Both the position numbers and the translations under genes were made by a program. Below, piece after piece: positions 36,942 through 44,579 of a DNA stretch of 64,000 nt; within the stretch, counting starts at the first letter, position 1, and every line of letters begins with the position of its first letter. The notes under the pieces are model-generated. The model had not been told where the DNA came from. It saw only the letters and a program-made list of their open reading frames with translations, and searched no databases. The stretch is from JBMNUM01 sp050946275 (GTDB lineage: Bacteria; Actinomycetota; Coriobacteriia; Coriobacteriales; CADBOM01), in NCBI GenBank assembly GCA_050946275.1, contig JBMNUM010000009.1, forward strand, positions 1-64,000, written 5' to 3'.

Positions 36942-36970
36942 TTGCCCGGGTTTTGCGGTTTGCCTACCAT
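36942..36970 (+). promoter_or_regulatory. gdhA promoter
   Basis: TTGCCC (36942-36947) and TACCAT (36965-36970) with 17-nt spacing, identical boxes to the promoter at 32939-32967. The predicted start is near 36977, about 45 nt before the ATG. Confidence 0.7.
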
Positions 36971-37022
36971 TGAATCGTTGCATTTTCGGAAGAATCCCAA
37001 CGAGAGAAATGGAGTGCAGGAT

Positions 37023-38378
37023 ATGGCATACGTTGATGACGTTCTCGAGCAAGTCAAGGCGAAGGATGCCGATCAGCCGGAGTTCATCCAGGCTGTGACC
37101 GAGATGCTCGAGAGCCTCGCCCCCGTTTTCGAGAAGCATCCCGAGTACCAGCAGGCCAAGCTCCTCGAGCGCATCGTTGAGCCCGAGCGCGTCGTGCAGT
37201 TCCGCGTGCCGTGGGTCGATGACAACGGTGAGGTGCAGGTCAACCGCGGCTTCCGCGTTGAGTACAACTCCGCGATCGGCCCCTACAAGGGCGGCCTGCG
37301 CTTCGACCAGTCCGTGTACCTGGGCATGCTCAAGTTCCTGGGCTTCGAGCAGATCTTCAAGAACGCGCTGACCACGCTTCCCATGGGCGGCGGCAAGGGC
37401 GGCTCCGACTTCCATCCCAAGGGCAAGTCCAACAACGAGATCATGCACTTCTGCCAGAGCTTCATGACCGAGCTCTCGCGCCACATCGGCCCCGACACCG
37501 ACGTCCCCGCCGGCGACCTGGGCGTTGGCGGTCGCGAGGTCGGCTACATGTTCGGCCAGTACAAGCGCCTGCGCAACGAGTTCACCGGCGTCCTCACCGG
37601 CAAGGGCCTGTCCTTCGGCGGCTCGCTGGCTCGCACCGAGGCCACCGGCTACGGCCTGGTCTACTTCGTCGACGAGTACCTCAAGTGCCACGATGACTCC
37701 TTCGAGGGCAAGACCGTCGTCGTCCACGGCTCGGGCAACGTCGCCATCTACGCGATCCAGAAGGTCACCCAGCTGGGCGGCAAGGTCGTTGCATGCTCCG
37801 ACACCAAGGGCTGGGTCTACGACGAGCAGGGCATCGACTACCAGATCCTCGAGAAGATCTACAACGCCAAGCGTTCCGGTAACGACAAGGGCGTCAGCCT
37901 CAAGATGTACCTGGACTTCCGTCCCGAGGCCGTGCATCATGCCGAGGATGGCCGTGGCGTCTGGGGCGTCCCCTGCGACATCGCCCTTCCCTGCGCCCGT
38001 GAGAACACGCTGCTGCTCGAGGATGCCCAGAAGCTCGTCGCCAATGGCTGCAAGGCCGTCGGCGAGGGTGCGAACATGCCCACCTCGCTGGATGCGACCG
38101 CGTACCTGATGGACAACGGTGTCGCGTTCTTCCCGGGCAAGGCTGCCAACGCTGGTGGCGTCGCCACCTCCGGCCTCGAGATGAGCCAGAACTCCGAGCG
38201 TCTCTCCTGGAGCTTCGAGGAGGTCGACGCGAAGCTCGAGGGCATCATGCGTGGCATCTACCACGCCTGCGACGATGCAGCCCGCGAGTACGACATGGAG
38301 GGCAACTATGTTGCCGGTGCCAACATCGCCGGCTTCCTCAAGGTCGCCGACGCCATGATGGCCCAGGGTGTTGTCTAA
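37023..38378 (+). CDS. gdhA: NADP-type glutamate dehydrogenase
   Basis: Interconverts glutamate and 2-oxoglutarate plus ammonium. ATG 37023 is preferred over upstream frames; it gives 451 residues, the typical length of hexameric GdhA. Motifs include YKGGLRFDQSVYL, the catalytic region LPMGGGKGGSDF, PAGDLGVGGREVGYMFGQYK, and the Rossmann segment VVHGSGNVAIYA. The C-terminal AANAGGVATSGLEM motif is also typical. Codon choice is strongly biased toward C/G-ending codons, suggesting high expression. Confidence 0.97.
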   Translation: MAYVDDVLEQVKAKDADQPEFIQAVTEMLESLAPVFEKHPEYQQAKLLERIVEPERVVQFRVPWVDDNGEVQVNRGFRVEYNSAIGPYKGGLRFDQSVYLGMLKFLGFEQIFKNALTTLPMGGGKGGSDFHPKGKSNNEIMHFCQSFMTELSRHIGPDTDVPAGDLGVGGREVGYMFGQYKRLRNEFTGVLTGKGLSFGGSLARTEATGYGLVYFVDEYLKCHDDSFEGKTVVVHGSGNVAIYAIQKVTQLGGKVVACSDTKGWVYDEQGIDYQILEKIYNAKRSGNDKGVSLKMYLDFRPEAVHHAEDGRGVWGVPCDIALPCARENTLLLEDAQKLVANGCKAVGEGANMPTSLDATAYLMDNGVAFFPGKAANAGGVATSGLEMSQNSERLSWSFEEVDAKLEGIMRGIYHACDDAAREYDMEGNYVAGANIAGFLKVADAMMAQGVV

Positions 38379-38417
38379 GAGCCTCGACCGACAGAGCGCT
38401 TCCGATTTGAAACGGGG

Positions 38418-38447
38418 CCCCGCGGGCATAGCCTGCGGGGCTCTTGC
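38418..38447 (+). terminator. gdhA terminator
   Basis: GCCCCGCGGGC (38418-38428) pairs with GCCTGCGGGGC (38431-38441) with one G-U, tight loop, then TCTTG. It begins 39 nt after the gdhA stop. Confidence 0.65.
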
Positions 38448-38490
38448 CGTTCGGGCGGATATGCTGCGGGGACAGCACGGTCGGACCGGC

Positions 38491-38601
38491 CTGGCAACTT
38501 CGTTCGAAAAAGGGCGTCATTTCCGGTCCGGAAGGCCCATTCGTGGCAATTTGGCACGGTAGGGGGTGCCCCAGACGCCCTTTTTCGATACAAGTTGCCA
38601 G
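38491..38601. repeat. 111-bp intergenic element with 28-bp inverted ends
   Basis: The left arm 38491-38518 (begins CTGGCAACTTCGTTCGAAAA) and the right arm 38574-38601 are reverse complements with three differences in 28. The interior has its own small palindromes, such as TTCCGGTCCGGAA. It lies between convergent gdhA and the MFS gene. A similarly sized relative occurs at about 63036-63143. No coding capacity; probably a non-autonomous palindromic repeat. Confidence 0.7.
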
Positions 38602-38649
38602 GGTTCCGATCGACTGCCGTTCCAGAGGCGGTTCAGGTAGGGCGTCGAA

Positions 38650-39828
38650 TCACGCCGCCCTACGACCGTGCACGAGGTGGTAGACCACGCCGGCTGCGGC
38701 TGCAGCTCCGGCGAGCACGAGATAGCCTCCACCGTAGCCGATGAAGGGGATGATGCCTCCGATGACCAGCGGCCCGATGCCCGTGCCGAGGTCCATGCTC
38801 ATGAAGAAGGTCGAGTTCGCCCGGCCGAGTTCATCGGGTGGCGTATCGCGCGCGATCACCGCCTGCGTGATGGATTGCGTCGCCCCGATGCCGAAGCCCG
38901 CGAGTGCCGCCGATGCGAGCAGCATCGCGCCATTGGAGGCGAGGGCGAGCACGACGAAGCCGACGGCAAGCGATGCGAAGCACCAATAGATAATCGAGTT
39001 TTCGCCCTTGCGGTCAACGCGGCGTCCGACCGGCGGACGCGTGAGCAGTATGGTGGCAGCGTACACGACGAAGAACAAGCTGGCCATCTTCTCGAGCTCG
39101 AGCTCCTCGGCATAGAGGGTGAGGAACGACAGGATGCCCGAATAGCCGAGGTAGCACAGGAAGAGCACCACACCCAGGGGGATTGCCGATTTCTGGAGGA
39201 GCGACCTTCTCGTGCGTCTTGGGTCGGGACGCGTGGCGACGGGGGAGCCCTGCTGTTCGACGCGTGGAATATCCAGCAGCGCCAAGCTCGCAAGGGCCAG
39301 CACCGCGATGACGGTGGCAACGGTGAACATCGTGCTGTAGCTCCCGGACAGGCTCGTTATGAGAATCGCGACGAACGGTCCCACTCCGGTTGCGAGCGCC
39401 TGCATCATGGAGAAGTAGCCGATGCCCTCGCCGTAGCGCCCGCGGGGAATGACGAGCGCCGCCCCCGCCGCTGCCGAGCCGGACATGATTGCAAACGAGA
39501 AGCCATGCGCGATGCGCACGGCCATGAGCAGGCCGAACGCCATGGGGACGAGATACAACCCCATGCAGATGACGTTCACGCCCGTCCCGATGACGAGCGC
39601 CCGCTTCACACCCCAGCTATCGATTCTGCTTCCGAAGAGCAATCGCGTGACCAGCGCCGCGATAACGTACACGCTCACCATCAGGCCGGCCATGCCGTGC
39701 GATACGCCATAGGTGTCGATGGTGAACTCGGTGATCTCCACCATGACGAGGTAGAAGGAGAGCGCGGAGCAGAAGTTCACGCCCATGAGCACGATGAACG
39801 TGCGGCTCCACAGCTTCTCCGGGTTCAT
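38650..39828 (-). CDS. major facilitator superfamily transporter
   Basis: A 392-residue protein with about twelve membrane helices and the MFS loop motif GSRIDSWGVKR between helices 2 and 3, with RPPVGRRVDRKG in the equivalent loop of the second half. Its ATG directly follows the stop of the deacetylase gene, so the two are co-transcribed. The substrate is unknown; a small metabolite or drug is possible. Confidence 0.88.
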   Translation of the reverse strand: MNPEKLWSRTFIVLMGVNFCSALSFYLVMVEITEFTIDTYGVSHGMAGLMVSVYVIAALVTRLLFGSRIDSWGVKRALVIGTGVNVICMGLYLVPMAFGLLMAVRIAHGFSFAIMSGSAAAGAALVIPRGRYGEGIGYFSMMQALATGVGPFVAILITSLSGSYSTMFTVATVIAVLALASLALLDIPRVEQQGSPVATRPDPRRTRRSLLQKSAIPLGVVLFLCYLGYSGILSFLTLYAEELELEKMASLFFVVYAATILLTRPPVGRRVDRKGENSIIYWCFASLAVGFVVLALASNGAMLLASAALAGFGIGATQSITQAVIARDTPPDELGRANSTFFMSMDLGTGIGPLVIGGIIPFIGYGGGYLVLAGAAAAAGVVYHLVHGRRAA

Positions 39829-41754
39829 TTACCCCTCGTTCTCGGCTTTCTCCCCACCGTCTCCGGACTCGCCTTCCTCGGTCTCGTCCCCGCTGCTGAT
39901 CCCGAGTTCCTTCTCGACGGCCGCGACGGCCTTGTCGAGGGCGGGGCGGCGCAGCTCGATGAGCTCGTCGATGGTGACGAAGCGATAACCCTTCGCCTGC
40001 AGGTCGGGGATGATCGTGTCGATGGCCTCGACGGTCTCGCTGCGGTCGCCGCCGCCATCGTGCATGAGGATGATGGAGCCGCTCATCGCAGCGCCCTCGA
40101 CCTCTTCGATGATCGTGTCGGCGCCGGGCAGCTGCCAGTCGACCGAGTCGATGTTCCAGCCCACGAACGAGGTGCAGAGGTCACCCGCTGCCATCACGCC
40201 GTCGCCCGTGATGTTGCCGCCGGGCGGTCGCACGCAGGTCGTCTTCACGCCCGTCGCCTTCTCGATGGCGGCTTGCGCCTTCGAGATCTGGTTTCTGACC
40301 CCGTCCGCATCGAGCTTGCTCAGGTACTGGTCGGAGTCGTGGTAGTAGGTGTGCGAGGCAACCTGGTGTCCGGCATCGGCGACGCGCTTGGATATCTCCG
40401 GGTACTCCTCGACATTCTGGCCGAGCTCGAAGAACGTCGCCTTTGCGTTGTATTTGGCGAGCACGGCGAGCACCTGGTCGGTGTACTCGGGATGCGGGCC
40501 GTCGTCGAACGTCAGGGCGATGACCTTCTCCTCGTCGCTCTCCTGCTGCGGATCGATGCTCGTCCAGATGGCGTTCTTCATCGGCGTCGTCTCGTGGTCG
40601 ACCGCCGTCTTGCCCGAGATGGTTCCCGTCTTGTACACGGCGACGCCCTCCTGGCCCTGCTGGGCCATGACGTGGAGACCGCCGTTATAGAAGTTGAAGT
40701 TCTCGGCACCGCCGTCGACGATGACGGTGGGCTCTTCGGGACCCTCGGAGAGCGTCGACTCCTCCTCGATGTCCGCACCGCGTTTCTGGGTGATCTCGCT
40801 GCCATCGTGCACGCGCTTGCTCAGCTTCTCGACGACTTCCCCGCCGTCGAGCACGGTGACGCTCTGACCCTGCCCGGATTCGAGCACGCTGCCGTCCACG
40901 GCGACGAAATCGCCGGGGTCATCGGTTATGAAGCCGTCTTCATGCAGCTTCTCGTACGTGGTGCGCGCGGCGACCTCCATCTGCTTGCCGTTGACCGTGA
41001 TGTCGATCTTCCTGCTGCCCATGCCGATGTAGGCGCCGAGGACGATCACGACGATCACGACGATGCCGATGATGAGGCCCTTGGGATTGCGCTGCTTGCG
41101 CTGGCGCTCGCGCGCGGCCGTTCCAGCGCCGCGACGACGTCCGCTGTGCTGCTTGCTGTACTTGTCGTGGATGTCATCGCCGTAACGGTTGCGGTCGGCG
41201 TTGCGGCGGGCGTTCCCCTTCGACTTGGAACTCGACTTCGAGTAGCGGTCGTACTGGTCGTAGTACCGCTTCCTCGAATCGTCGCCTCCGCTGCCGTGCT
41301 GGCGATTCCGACTCTGGCTTTTGCCCTGGCCCTTGCTCTTGCTTCGGCCCTTGCCATCGCTGCCGTCCACGACCTTGCGCTGCGGTCTGCCCTGGCCGTT
41401 CTGCGGGCGACGCTGCCCGCCTTGGTTCCGGCGCTGCTGTCCGTTGCGCTGGCTCTCGTCCCTGCGCTCCGGGCGGCTGTACATGTTCGCGGGTCGGCCT
41501 CGAAGCTCCTCGTCGCCCCGTCGCCTCTGCGGCTCAGGTGCGTCCTCGCCGGCATCGCTCTCATGCGGCGCCTTCGGCGCGTCATAGGTCTTGCGCGAGT
41601 ACTGCTCGGCGGATTCATCACCCTCGATGCGCGGAATCGCCCGCTCGGTGCGCGACGGCCTGGCCTCAGCGCCTTCTGAGGGGTTTTGCGTATGCGCGTC
41701 ATCGGAGTCGAGCGGTTTTCGCCCGTCGGGTTTGCTCTCGAATTCCTCGGCCAT
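39829..41754 (-). CDS. membrane-anchored polysaccharide (peptidoglycan) deacetylase
   Basis: A 641-residue protein. Residues 1-226 are a hydrophilic, Arg/Gln/Lys-rich and probably disordered cytoplasmic region; 227-246 is a membrane helix; 250-325 resembles a small ubiquitin-like/DUF348-type repeat; and the extracellular NodB domain starts at about 410. The metal site is visible as Asp417/418 in TFDDGP and His468/His472 in SHTYYH, with RPPGG (509-513) and the late LMHDGGG. This supports removal of N-acetyl groups from peptidoglycan or another wall glycan. The acidic C-terminal tail (SGDETEEGESGDGG...) is low complexity. Confidence 0.88.
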   Translation of the reverse strand: MAEEFESKPDGRKPLDSDDAHTQNPSEGAEARPSRTERAIPRIEGDESAEQYSRKTYDAPKAPHESDAGEDAPEPQRRRGDEELRGRPANMYSRPERRDESQRNGQQRRNQGGQRRPQNGQGRPQRKVVDGSDGKGRSKSKGQGKSQSRNRQHGSGGDDSRKRYYDQYDRYSKSSSKSKGNARRNADRNRYGDDIHDKYSKQHSGRRRGAGTAARERQRKQRNPKGLIIGIVVIVVIVLGAYIGMGSRKIDITVNGKQMEVAARTTYEKLHEDGFITDDPGDFVAVDGSVLESGQGQSVTVLDGGEVVEKLSKRVHDGSEITQKRGADIEEESTLSEGPEEPTVIVDGGAENFNFYNGGLHVMAQQGQEGVAVYKTGTISGKTAVDHETTPMKNAIWTSIDPQQESDEEKVIALTFDDGPHPEYTDQVLAVLAKYNAKATFFELGQNVEEYPEISKRVADAGHQVASHTYYHDSDQYLSKLDADGVRNQISKAQAAIEKATGVKTTCVRPPGGNITGDGVMAAGDLCTSFVGWNIDSVDWQLPGADTIIEEVEGAAMSGSIILMHDGGGDRSETVEAIDTIIPDLQAKGYRFVTIDELIELRRPALDKAVAAVEKELGISSGDETEEGESGDGGEKAENEG

Positions 41755-42024
41755 GATGAGGTTCTCTTCCTGCTTCGTTTAAGCTGCATTACAAAAGTCA
41801 GATAGATACGAACCATTATATGACGAAAATCTCGCCCGCGCGTCATTTCGCCACGGTCTTTTGCCAAATTTCGGATGGACGGAGACACTTGGTGCAATGG
41901 CCGATATCACGCTGGATTTGCCGGCCCGCTCTTGCTATCCTAGTTTTTGGCCGTTTACGCGGCCGTCTGCGCGAACGAAGAGAAATGGAACCAGGCGCGG
42001 ACGATTTTACCTGGAGGTTGTAGT

Positions 42025-43185
42025 TTGAAGGTGTTGAAGACGGCGCCGTCCCTGCGCGCATATTCAACCGTTTTCGTTATCGTTTTGACGGTGTTGCTCC
42101 TGCTCGTCACCGCGCAGGCGTATGCCAAGACCTCGGATGAAGTGCGCGCCGAGGCCAATGCGATGATGGAGAAGCTCGACGCCATCCAGACCGAGATCAA
42201 CGATACCCAGGCGGAATACGACCAGGCTGTCGCGGACCACGATGCAGCCGTGAAGGCGATGGATGCGGCCCAGGCGAAGATAGAAGAGGCCGAGAAGAAG
42301 ATCGCCGAGAACCAAGAAAAGCTGCGCACCCGCGCCGTGGCCATCTACCGCAAGGGCAACGTCAGCATGGTCGACGTCGTGCTCGGCGCGACATCGTTCG
42401 AGGATTTCGTGACCATGTCGAACATGGTCGAGAGCATCAACCAGCGCGACGCCGAGATGGTCGAGGCGTCTCGCCAGGCGAAGGCGGAGGCTCAAGAGGC
42501 GCGCGACGAGTATGAGCACCAGAGCCAGGTCGCCGAGGAGAACATGCAGAAGGCCAAGGATGCCGAGGCGAAGCTGCAGGCCAAGGCCGATGAGATGAGC
42601 GCGGAGATCGACCGACTGACCGAGGAGGCGGCGGAGCTGCAGGCCCAGGAGGAGGCCGCCGCCGAGGAGGCGCGCAAGGCGCGCGAAGCAGCGGAGGCCG
42701 AGGCGAAGCGCATCGAGGCAGAGCGCGCGGCCGCCGCGGGGGCTTCGACCGAGAATCCGGATGATTCGGGGTACGACGAGGCGGGGGAGAGCGTCGTGAC
42801 CGGCAACGGACAGTTCTCGCATCCCTGCCCGGGCTACAACTCGATCTCGAGCACATTCGGATACCGTTCGTTTGACAGCTCGTTCCACAAGGGCGTCGAC
42901 TTCGCCGCCTCGCAGGGCACGCCGATCTACGCGGCGGCGAGCGGCACGGTCGTCATCGCCGGATACAGCAGCTCGGCGGGCAACTGGGTCGTCATCTCCC
43001 ATGGCGGCGGTCTTACCACCAAGTACATGCACATGGTCTCGACGCCGCTCGTGAGCGCTGGCCAGTCGGTATCGGCGGGGGAGAACATCGGCTACGTCGG
43101 CACGACGGGCTATTCGACCGGCCCGCACCTGCACTTCCAGGTGGAGGTCAACGGCACCGCCGTCAACCCGATGTATTACCTGTAG
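42025..43185 (+). CDS. secreted M23 peptidase with coiled coil (EnvC/NlpD-like)
   Basis: Cleaves or regulates cleavage of peptidoglycan cross-links. TTG 42025 is chosen because GGAGG lies 7 nt upstream; GTG 42031 is possible. The 386-residue product has a signal peptide (LLLLVTAQAYAKTS), a long coiled coil (about 40-250, rich in EA and KA), and a C-terminal LytM domain. The zinc ligands are visible: H and D of FHKGVDF and the final HLHFQVEV. All ligands are present, so it is probably active. It is divergent from the deacetylase operon. Confidence 0.9.
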   Translation: MKVLKTAPSLRAYSTVFVIVLTVLLLLVTAQAYAKTSDEVRAEANAMMEKLDAIQTEINDTQAEYDQAVADHDAAVKAMDAAQAKIEEAEKKIAENQEKLRTRAVAIYRKGNVSMVDVVLGATSFEDFVTMSNMVESINQRDAEMVEASRQAKAEAQEARDEYEHQSQVAEENMQKAKDAEAKLQAKADEMSAEIDRLTEEAAELQAQEEAAAEEARKAREAAEAEAKRIEAERAAAAGASTENPDDSGYDEAGESVVTGNGQFSHPCPGYNSISSTFGYRSFDSSFHKGVDFAASQGTPIYAAASGTVVIAGYSSSAGNWVVISHGGGLTTKYMHMVSTPLVSAGQSVSAGENIGYVGTTGYSTGPHLHFQVEVNGTAVNPMYYL

Positions 43186-43381
43186 GGAATTGCAGAAACG
43201 AGAAAGCTGCATCGCGCTTGCGGGCAGCGAGGGTCGCACCAGTGCGTCGAATTGGGCGGAGACGAGGTTCTCGCTGGGCTATTGCCCGCGGGGTTCTCGT
43301 ATCGGCCCAAGGCGACGTGCTGGGGCGAGCCGCAGCGTCAAACAAAAAGGCCGTTCGTCTAAAAACGGCCGTTAAAGTTAG
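43186..43381. other. gap between the M23 gene and tRNA-Asp
   Basis: The GC-rich spacer holds the tRNA-Asp terminator (43344-43376, minus strand) and no recognisable gene. Confidence 0.4.
43344..43376 (-). terminator. tRNA-Asp terminator
   Basis: On the minus strand GGCCGTT and AACGGCC (43349-43355 and 43364-43370 on the plus strand) form a stem followed by TTTTTG. The same hairpin and flanks recur at 63247-63291 near tRNA-His. Confidence 0.7.
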
Positions 43382-43459
43382 TGGCGGGATGTACGAGACT
43401 TGAACTCGCGACCTCTGGCTTGACAGGCCAGCGCTCTAACCAGCTGAGCTAACACCCCG
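43382..43459 (-). tRNA. tRNA-Asp (anticodon GTC)
   Basis: On the minus strand the gene runs CGGGGTGTTAGCTCAGCTGG... to a CATCCCG acceptor half plus encoded CCA. The anticodon stem CTGGC/GCCAG encloses CTGTCAA, giving anticodon GTC. D and T arms are intact (TTCAAGT in the T loop). It stands alone. Confidence 0.95.
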
Positions 43460-43784
43460 TGGTGTTCGCGCTTCGTTTGAAGCAGCGTTAGAAAGATTAT
43501 ACGGTTTTGACGACCTTGTCCAGACTCTCGGATTGGAAGGCACCGAAAAAACCGTACAAGGCGGTGGACGGAGGCCGTTCACCTTCAAACCGCCGCCGCA
43601 ATCGCCGTTGTCGTGCTCCCCCGGCATGGATTCGGGGCCGTTGTGGACGGCGGCTTGCCCTGCATGCGCTTGACATGCCCAAATCGTGACGATTGTTGCG
43701 CAAGCATCTTGAATTGGACTAGGATTAGTTGATTATCCGGTTGCCGCTCCATGGGGGCTGCGCCGTACGAGCGGGGGGATTATT
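43460..43784. other. intergenic region between tRNA-Asp and the HAD gene
   Basis: This 325-bp gap has divergent promoters: the tRNA-Asp promoter on the minus strand at 43496-43522, and for the HAD gene a TTGACA at 43670-43675 and TAGGAT at 43720-43725 without ideal spacing. No gene is recognised. Confidence 0.4.
43496..43522 (-). promoter_or_regulatory. promoter of tRNA-Asp
   Basis: On the minus strand a perfect TATAAT (plus 43496-43501) is preceded by TGGACA (plus 43517-43522) with short 15-nt spacing. It lies 37 nt upstream of the tRNA. Confidence 0.5.
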
Positions 43785-44471
43785 CTGAACGCAGACGACA
43801 ACAACGGCAAGGTCAGCCTTGCGGTCTTCGACATCGATGGAACGTTCATCGATGGGCAATCGCCTGTGCTCATGGTCTTCAACCTCATGCGGCAGGGCAA
43901 GTTCCCCATCAGGACGGCAATCCGCGCCGGTGTGTGGGGGCTGAAGTACAAAGCCGGCATCGCCAAGGACAGCGTCGATGTGCGTCAGGGCATCTTCCGC
44001 GTCTTCAAGGACATGCCGGCCGAGGAGACGGATCGCCTCATCACCCGCGTCTACCGTCGCAACATCGCCACGAAGGCGCGCGAGCAGGCGATCGAGCGCA
44101 TCGCCTGGCACCAGGTGCACGGGGACCTCGTGATCCTCACGTCGGCCTCGTTCGAGGTCATCGCGCGGTTGTTCGCGGAGGATGTGGGCGCGTATGCCCA
44201 GGTGTCGACCCGCATGGTCGTGGAGAACGGTTCGTATACGGGCGAGATCGAGGGCGCTCCGGTCGAGGGGCCGGAGAAGGTCAGGCGCCTGACGGAATTC
44301 GCCGATGCCGAGTTCGGTGCGGGCAACTGGAAGGTTTCCTACTCGTATGGCGACCACGATAGCGACGAGGATATCCTGTCGATTGCCGAGCATCCGGTGG
44401 CGGTCAGTCCCAAGCGCAAGCTCGAGGCGATAGCGATCGAGCGTGGCTGGGAAATCCAAGAGTGGGAGTAG
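43785..44471 (+). CDS. HAD-superfamily phosphatase (SerB-like, HAD-IB) with no normal start
   Basis: The protein has FDIDGTFIDGQ (motif I, nucleophile Asp), LTSAS (motif II) and SYGDHDSDEDIL (motif III) as in HAD-IB phosphatases. Length from CTG 43785 is 228 residues. In this frame no ATG, GTG or TTG exists between the upstream stop (43710) and GTG 43866, which lies after motif I and is too late. CTG 43785 follows GGGGGG with 6-nt spacing. Alternatively, one G too many in the tract 43773-43778 would separate the gene from ATG 43751. The substrate is unknown. Confidence 0.7.
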   Translation: MNADDNNGKVSLAVFDIDGTFIDGQSPVLMVFNLMRQGKFPIRTAIRAGVWGLKYKAGIAKDSVDVRQGIFRVFKDMPAEETDRLITRVYRRNIATKAREQAIERIAWHQVHGDLVILTSASFEVIARLFAEDVGAYAQVSTRMVVENGSYTGEIEGAPVEGPEKVRRLTEFADAEFGAGNWKVSYSYGDHDSDEDILSIAEHPVAVSPKRKLEAIAIERGWEIQEWE

Positions 44472-44579
44472 GAATAGTAGAATAACCCGGAGGCGGCCTG
44501 GTCTCGCGGTTTATGTCGCGGTCCGCCTGCCGTGATTATCGCGGGTGATTCGATCCGCGTGCAAGCTAGGAGGATCAAG

